In this document: positions 5,458-7,502 of the stretch, piece by piece
Layout of the letters: each line of letters begins with the position of its first letter
Numbering within the stretch: the first letter of the stretch is position 1
DNA from: an uncultured Oscillospiraceae bacterium
GTDB lineage: Bacteria; Bacillota; Clostridia; Oscillospirales; Acutalibacteraceae
NCBI GenBank assembly: GCA_900547305.1
Contig: URGH01000095.1
Coordinates: 1 to 7,502 of the forward strand
Direction: 5' to 3'
DNA: 7,502 nucleotides
The notes under the pieces: generated by a model
Told to the model about the DNA's origin: nothing
What the model saw: the letters and a program-made list of their open reading frames with translations, nothing else
The model's database searches: none
Made by a program: the position numbers and the translations under genes

Positions 5458-5946
5458 ATGAAGAATATAGAATTTTATGAAGTAAATAATGCTTATATAG
5501 ATTATCTTTTACCGTATGCGCCGCATTTGTTTCATAACAAAAAGCCGGGGCAGCACAATGAGCGCAAGTATATCGGCGTAGTGTTACATATTAACGATAA
5601 CGCTTATTTTGCTCCGTTATCCTCATATAAATCTAAGCATGACGCAATGAAAGAAAAACTGGATTTTCTAAAGATAAAAAAATATGCTGTTATTAATCTT
5701 AACAATATGTTCCCCGTACCCGAGTCCGAATACAGCTATGTTAAAATCGGCGAAGAAAAGAACGATAAATACAGGTCGCTTTTACAGGCTGAATACCGTT
5801 ATATAAAGTCAATTCAAGGAAAGATAAGGAAAAATGCTTTAGAGGTTTATAAGCATAAGATTAAAAACGGTGATTCAACCGGTTTGGCTAAAAGGTGTAA
5901 TGACTTTATTGAATTAGAACGGCTTTGTAAGGAATATAACGAATAA
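5458..5946 (+). CDS. toxN: ToxN/CptN/AbiQ-family endoribonuclease toxin (type III TA)
   Basis: The protein (162 aa; family 150-180 aa) has the full ToxN pattern in order. There is an N-terminal F-Y-E-V-N-N-A-Y-I-D-Y-L, then R-K-Y-I-G-V-V-L-H-I, A-P-L-S-S-Y-K-S-K-H with S55, S56 and K58 (matching the Thr52, Ser53, Lys55 cluster of Pectobacterium ToxN), Y-A-V-I-N-L-N-N-M-F-P-V-P, a long helix Q-A-E-Y-R-Y-I-K-S-I, and a C-terminal C-N-D-F-I-E-L-E. Such enzymes cut mRNA and their own antitoxin at A-rich sites and stop growth, often as phage defence or element maintenance. The S-S-x-K-x-K-H form looks closest to CptN-type members. AGGA at 5451-5454 precedes the ATG. It is expressed through the terminator from the promoter at 5085. 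I use the symbol toxN in the family sense only. Confidence 0.93.
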   Translation: MKNIEFYEVNNAYIDYLLPYAPHLFHNKKPGQHNERKYIGVVLHINDNAYFAPLSSYKSKHDAMKEKLDFLKIKKYAVINLNNMFPVPESEYSYVKIGEEKNDKYRSLLQAEYRYIKSIQGKIRKNALEVYKHKIKNGDSTGLAKRCNDFIELERLCKEYNE

Positions 5947-6010
5947 AACAATTATGAATCGGTCTTTTTACCACGGCACGACAAATTGCCGAGAAATTAC
6001 CTCAGCAAAA

Positions 6011-6047
6011 CACCGCCTATCCCGATTGGGACAGACGGTGCTTTTTT
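6011..6047. terminator. Bidirectional terminator between toxN and the convergent element genes
   Basis: CACCG (6011-6015) pairs with CGGTG (6036-6040), and TCCC (6020-6023) pairs with GGGA (6028-6031) around GATT, with a few mismatched bases between. TTTTTT (6042-6047) follows on the + strand and TTTT on the - strand. It ends the toxN transcript and the minus-strand 323-aa gene, whose stop lies in the T-run. Confidence 0.8.
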
Positions 6048-6064
6048 ATGCCGCTAACGGCATT
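6030..6064. repeat. Direct repeat, right copy (terminator arm plus 3' end of the 323-aa gene)
   Basis: GACAGACGGTGC, six T, ATGCCGCTAACGG and CATTT match 1271-1303 with a few differences. The two copies bracket about 4.75 kb carrying the AraC regulator, the three-enzyme operon, the XRE stump and the ToxN locus. Confidence 0.6.
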
Positions 6065-7017
6065 TCCATTTGGTTCTTAACGGCTCTGAGTGACAATTCC
6101 TGCGACTGCATTTGCAGCAGCGAAAAGTCTTTGTCAAGGTCATCAAGCCGGCGTTTGAGCACCTGTTCGTAGGTTGCCTTTTTAGCCTTTAACGCCTCAA
6201 TCTTTTTGAGCCAGCGGTTAATAACCGCAGCAGATGAGCAGCCGTTGTCAATGAAGTGCTGGATTCGCTCCTCGTAGGTTTCAATATCTCTTTTGTAATT
6301 CATATAAAATTCAGCCGTCATTTTCTCGCGCTGCTTTTCATCATTTGCCACGAACATACTGTTTGAAGAAACATTACCCGCGTTCAGATTGCATTTTGAA
6401 AGCGCCTCAATGTAATCCTCAAATATGTTGAGCAGCGGCATATGAATGCTCGGAATAAAATACAGATTACCGTGAATGTTAATTTTCACCGCCTGCATTT
6501 TTTCCAGTAAAAACTGTACCACCGAATCTACATGATCGGTATTGTAACAGCTTTTGAAGCGCTCATAAAGCGTGAGCGCCCGCTCGCAGTATTGCGCCGC
6601 GTCAATCTCCGGGTCATATTCGGTATTGTCGTAGAACATTTCCTCGGTTTCACGCTTAAAGGCTATGTTTGCAAGCTTTTTGTAATTGTTGGTTGTGGAA
6701 TCAAGCGTTTCCTTTACAAGCTCGCGGCAGATAATATCCGATGTATCCTGTTTATTGTCTCTGCAATAAATACGGTAGATATGCGTGCCGCAGGCGTCCT
6801 TTTCCGCTATGCGGCCCTTAAGCGCCGTTGTAGCGTAACGGTATGCGCTTGCCGCAGATTCGCGAGCGGGCTTTACCTTCGGCAAATTAAAGGCGTTTCC
6901 AAGCTCTATAAATTTGTCCTTCGGTATTAAAATGTTTGCGGTGGAATAATAGAGCAGCTTGCCTATTATTCCGTCGTTTCCTTCGTTTACTCCCATATAT
7001 GACTGCATTTCCGGCAT
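6046..7017 (-). CDS. Mobile-element protein of unknown function with C-terminal coiled coil (possibly DUF6744-like)
   Basis: The 323-aa protein starts at ATG 7017, 6 nt after a strong GGAGGAA (7024-7030). It has no signal peptide or membrane segment. The N-terminal part (G-I-I-G-K-L-L-Y-Y-S-T-A-N-I-L-I-P, then E-S-A-A-S-A-Y-R-Y-A-T) and a central helical region lead to a charged C-terminal region, about residues 230-310, rich in Lys, Glu and Leu heptads (Y-E-E-R-I, L-K-K-I-E-A-L-K-A-K-K, R-R-L-D-D-L-D-K-D). This predicts a coiled coil. I think it resembles the DUF6744 family of phages and conjugative elements, but that is from memory and weak. It is last in a minus-strand group with the DpnD/PcfM-like gene, which suggests a plasmid/ICE role. 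Its stop lies inside the terminator. Confidence 0.8.
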   Translation of the reverse strand: MPEMQSYMGVNEGNDGIIGKLLYYSTANILIPKDKFIELGNAFNLPKVKPARESAASAYRYATTALKGRIAEKDACGTHIYRIYCRDNKQDTSDIICRELVKETLDSTTNNYKKLANIAFKRETEEMFYDNTEYDPEIDAAQYCERALTLYERFKSCYNTDHVDSVVQFLLEKMQAVKINIHGNLYFIPSIHMPLLNIFEDYIEALSKCNLNAGNVSSNSMFVANDEKQREKMTAEFYMNYKRDIETYEERIQHFIDNGCSSAAVINRWLKKIEALKAKKATYEQVLKRRLDDLDKDFSLLQMQSQELSLRAVKNQMEMPLAA

Positions 7018-7044
7018 ATTTGTTTCCTCCAGTATCAGATATAA

Positions 7045-7266
7045 TTAACACTCGGCAATATCCACATATTTGCGGATAATATCAAGAGCGTCATCATAGC
7101 TCCGTGCATTATTGAACTCGGCTTTCAAAGCGGCAATCTGTTCTTTTGCGTCAAAAAGGTTATATGCTTTAATTGCATTAACCGCAGCAGCAAGAATAAA
7201 ATAAATATTGCCGTCAGGCGAGTTAAAATCAATGCGGATTTTAGGCTTTGTTCTAAAATTGCTCAT
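7045..7266 (-). CDS. Small hypothetical protein of an integrative/conjugative element
   Basis: ATG 7266 (M-S-N-F-R-T-K) is preceded by GAGGTG at a good distance and gives 73 aa. The upstream in-frame start at 7296 has no ribosome binding site and would overlap the previous gene more deeply. The gene begins 14 nt before the end of its upstream neighbour, so translation is probably coupled. The protein has a D-F-N-S-P-D-G-N-I-Y-F-I-L strand/helix and a C-terminal S-Y-D-D-A-L-D-I-I-R-K-Y-V. This G-N-x-x-x-I-L plus S-Y-x-x-A-L-x-I-I pattern recurs in short proteins of Clostridial phages and ICEs with no known function. Confidence 0.78.
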   Translation of the reverse strand: MSNFRTKPKIRIDFNSPDGNIYFILAAAVNAIKAYNLFDAKEQIAALKAEFNNARSYDDALDIIRKYVDIAEC

Positions 7267-7474
7267 AGCTTTCACCTCGAAAATCTTCCGGTACATAAGG
7301 CTCGGTATCGGTACAGCTTATCCGCAGACCTATCAATGTGCCGGGTTCTAAAACGAGCTTTCCGTCATAATAAAGCCGCCGGGCTTTAGATACAGCATCC
7401 TCGGGACTGTCGGCTGTAACCGGGAAAGTCTCGGTTACAGTCTCCTCAATACGAATGTTATAGCTTTGAGCCAT
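7253..7474 (-). CDS. DpnD/PcfM-like small protein
   Basis: The 73-aa protein begins with a beta hairpin Y-N-I-R-I-E-E-T-V-T-E-T-F-P-V-T-A and the helix S-P-E-D-A-V-S-K-A-R-R-L-Y-Y-D-G-K-L-V-L-E. This is the pattern of the DpnD/PcfM family found on conjugative plasmids (pCF10 PcfM) and beside the DpnII restriction genes. Function is unknown. The start at ATG 7474 has an excellent AAAGGAGGAA upstream (7482-7491). It overlaps the next gene by 14 nt and is the first complete gene of the minus-strand element module; the module's promoter must lie beyond the window. Confidence 0.82.
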   Translation of the reverse strand: MAQSYNIRIEETVTETFPVTADSPEDAVSKARRLYYDGKLVLEPGTLIGLRISCTDTEPYVPEDFRGESYEQF

Positions 7475-7502
7475 TGTTCTGTTCCTCCTTTATTTTTTCT
7501 TC

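Noticed and set aside
5954..6172. A 72-codon + strand frame beginning M-N-R-S-F-Y-H-G-T, which recalls the Y-H-G start of DUF3990/ADP-ribosyltransferase-like proteins
   Set aside because: It lacks a ribosome binding site, runs through the terminator hairpin and continues antisense to the well-supported minus-strand gene.

Overview
The window looks like accessory DNA from a low- to mid-GC gut-type Clostridia (Oscillospiraceae/Ruminococcaceae or Lachnospiraceae-like). The reasons are AGGAGG-type ribosome binding sites, AT-rich sigma-A promoters, and gene families typical of Clostridial mobile elements (DpnD/PcfM-like protein, ToxN/AbiQ-like toxin, DUF3990-like remnant). The taxonomic guess is inference; there is no marker gene.

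Layout, left to right. (1) Positions 1-1300 hold a decaying toxin-antitoxin/accessory cluster on the + strand: an MNT nucleotidyltransferase whose first catalytic Asp is Gly, a HEPN partner with an apparent +1 frameshift near position 410, the C-terminal stump of a DUF3990-like protein, a small protein gene with an in-frame stop, and a hairpin terminator. (2) Positions 1320-4739 hold a metabolic cassette: an AraC-type regulator (- strand) divergent from a tight three-gene operon (+ strand) encoding an SDR dehydrogenase, a type I 3-dehydroquinate-dehydratase-like aldolase-fold enzyme with a modified active site, and a PIG3/QOR-like enone/quinone reductase. (3) At 4740 the cassette abuts the C-terminal half of an XRE repressor that has lost its HTH. 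(4) Positions 5085-5946 hold a type III toxin-antitoxin locus: a consensus promoter, a non-coding RNA ending in three degenerate ~36-nt units that each fold as an H-type pseudoknot with compensatory changes, a strong attenuating terminator, and a ToxN/CptN/AbiQ-family endoribonuclease gene. About 150 nt of structured leader precedes the repeats and is not explained by the usual type III layout. (5) Positions 6011-7474 hold a - strand module of an integrative/conjugative element: DpnD/PcfM-like protein, a small overlapping gene, and a 323-aa coiled-coil protein, closed by a bidirectional terminator.

How the parts may work together. The three enzymes suggest oxidation of a ring alcohol to a ketone, imine-based beta-elimination of water to an enone, and reduction of the enone, probably under control of the AraC protein; this is inference from family chemistry. 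The ToxN-like locus is expected to act in plasmid/element maintenance or abortive phage defence, with the pseudoknot RNA sequestering the toxin. The left terminator (1249-1300) repeats the terminator plus last codons of the 323-aa gene at 6011-6060. The metabolic cassette, XRE stump and toxin locus therefore lie between two scars of the same element, which suggests the region was assembled by recombination between related mobile elements.
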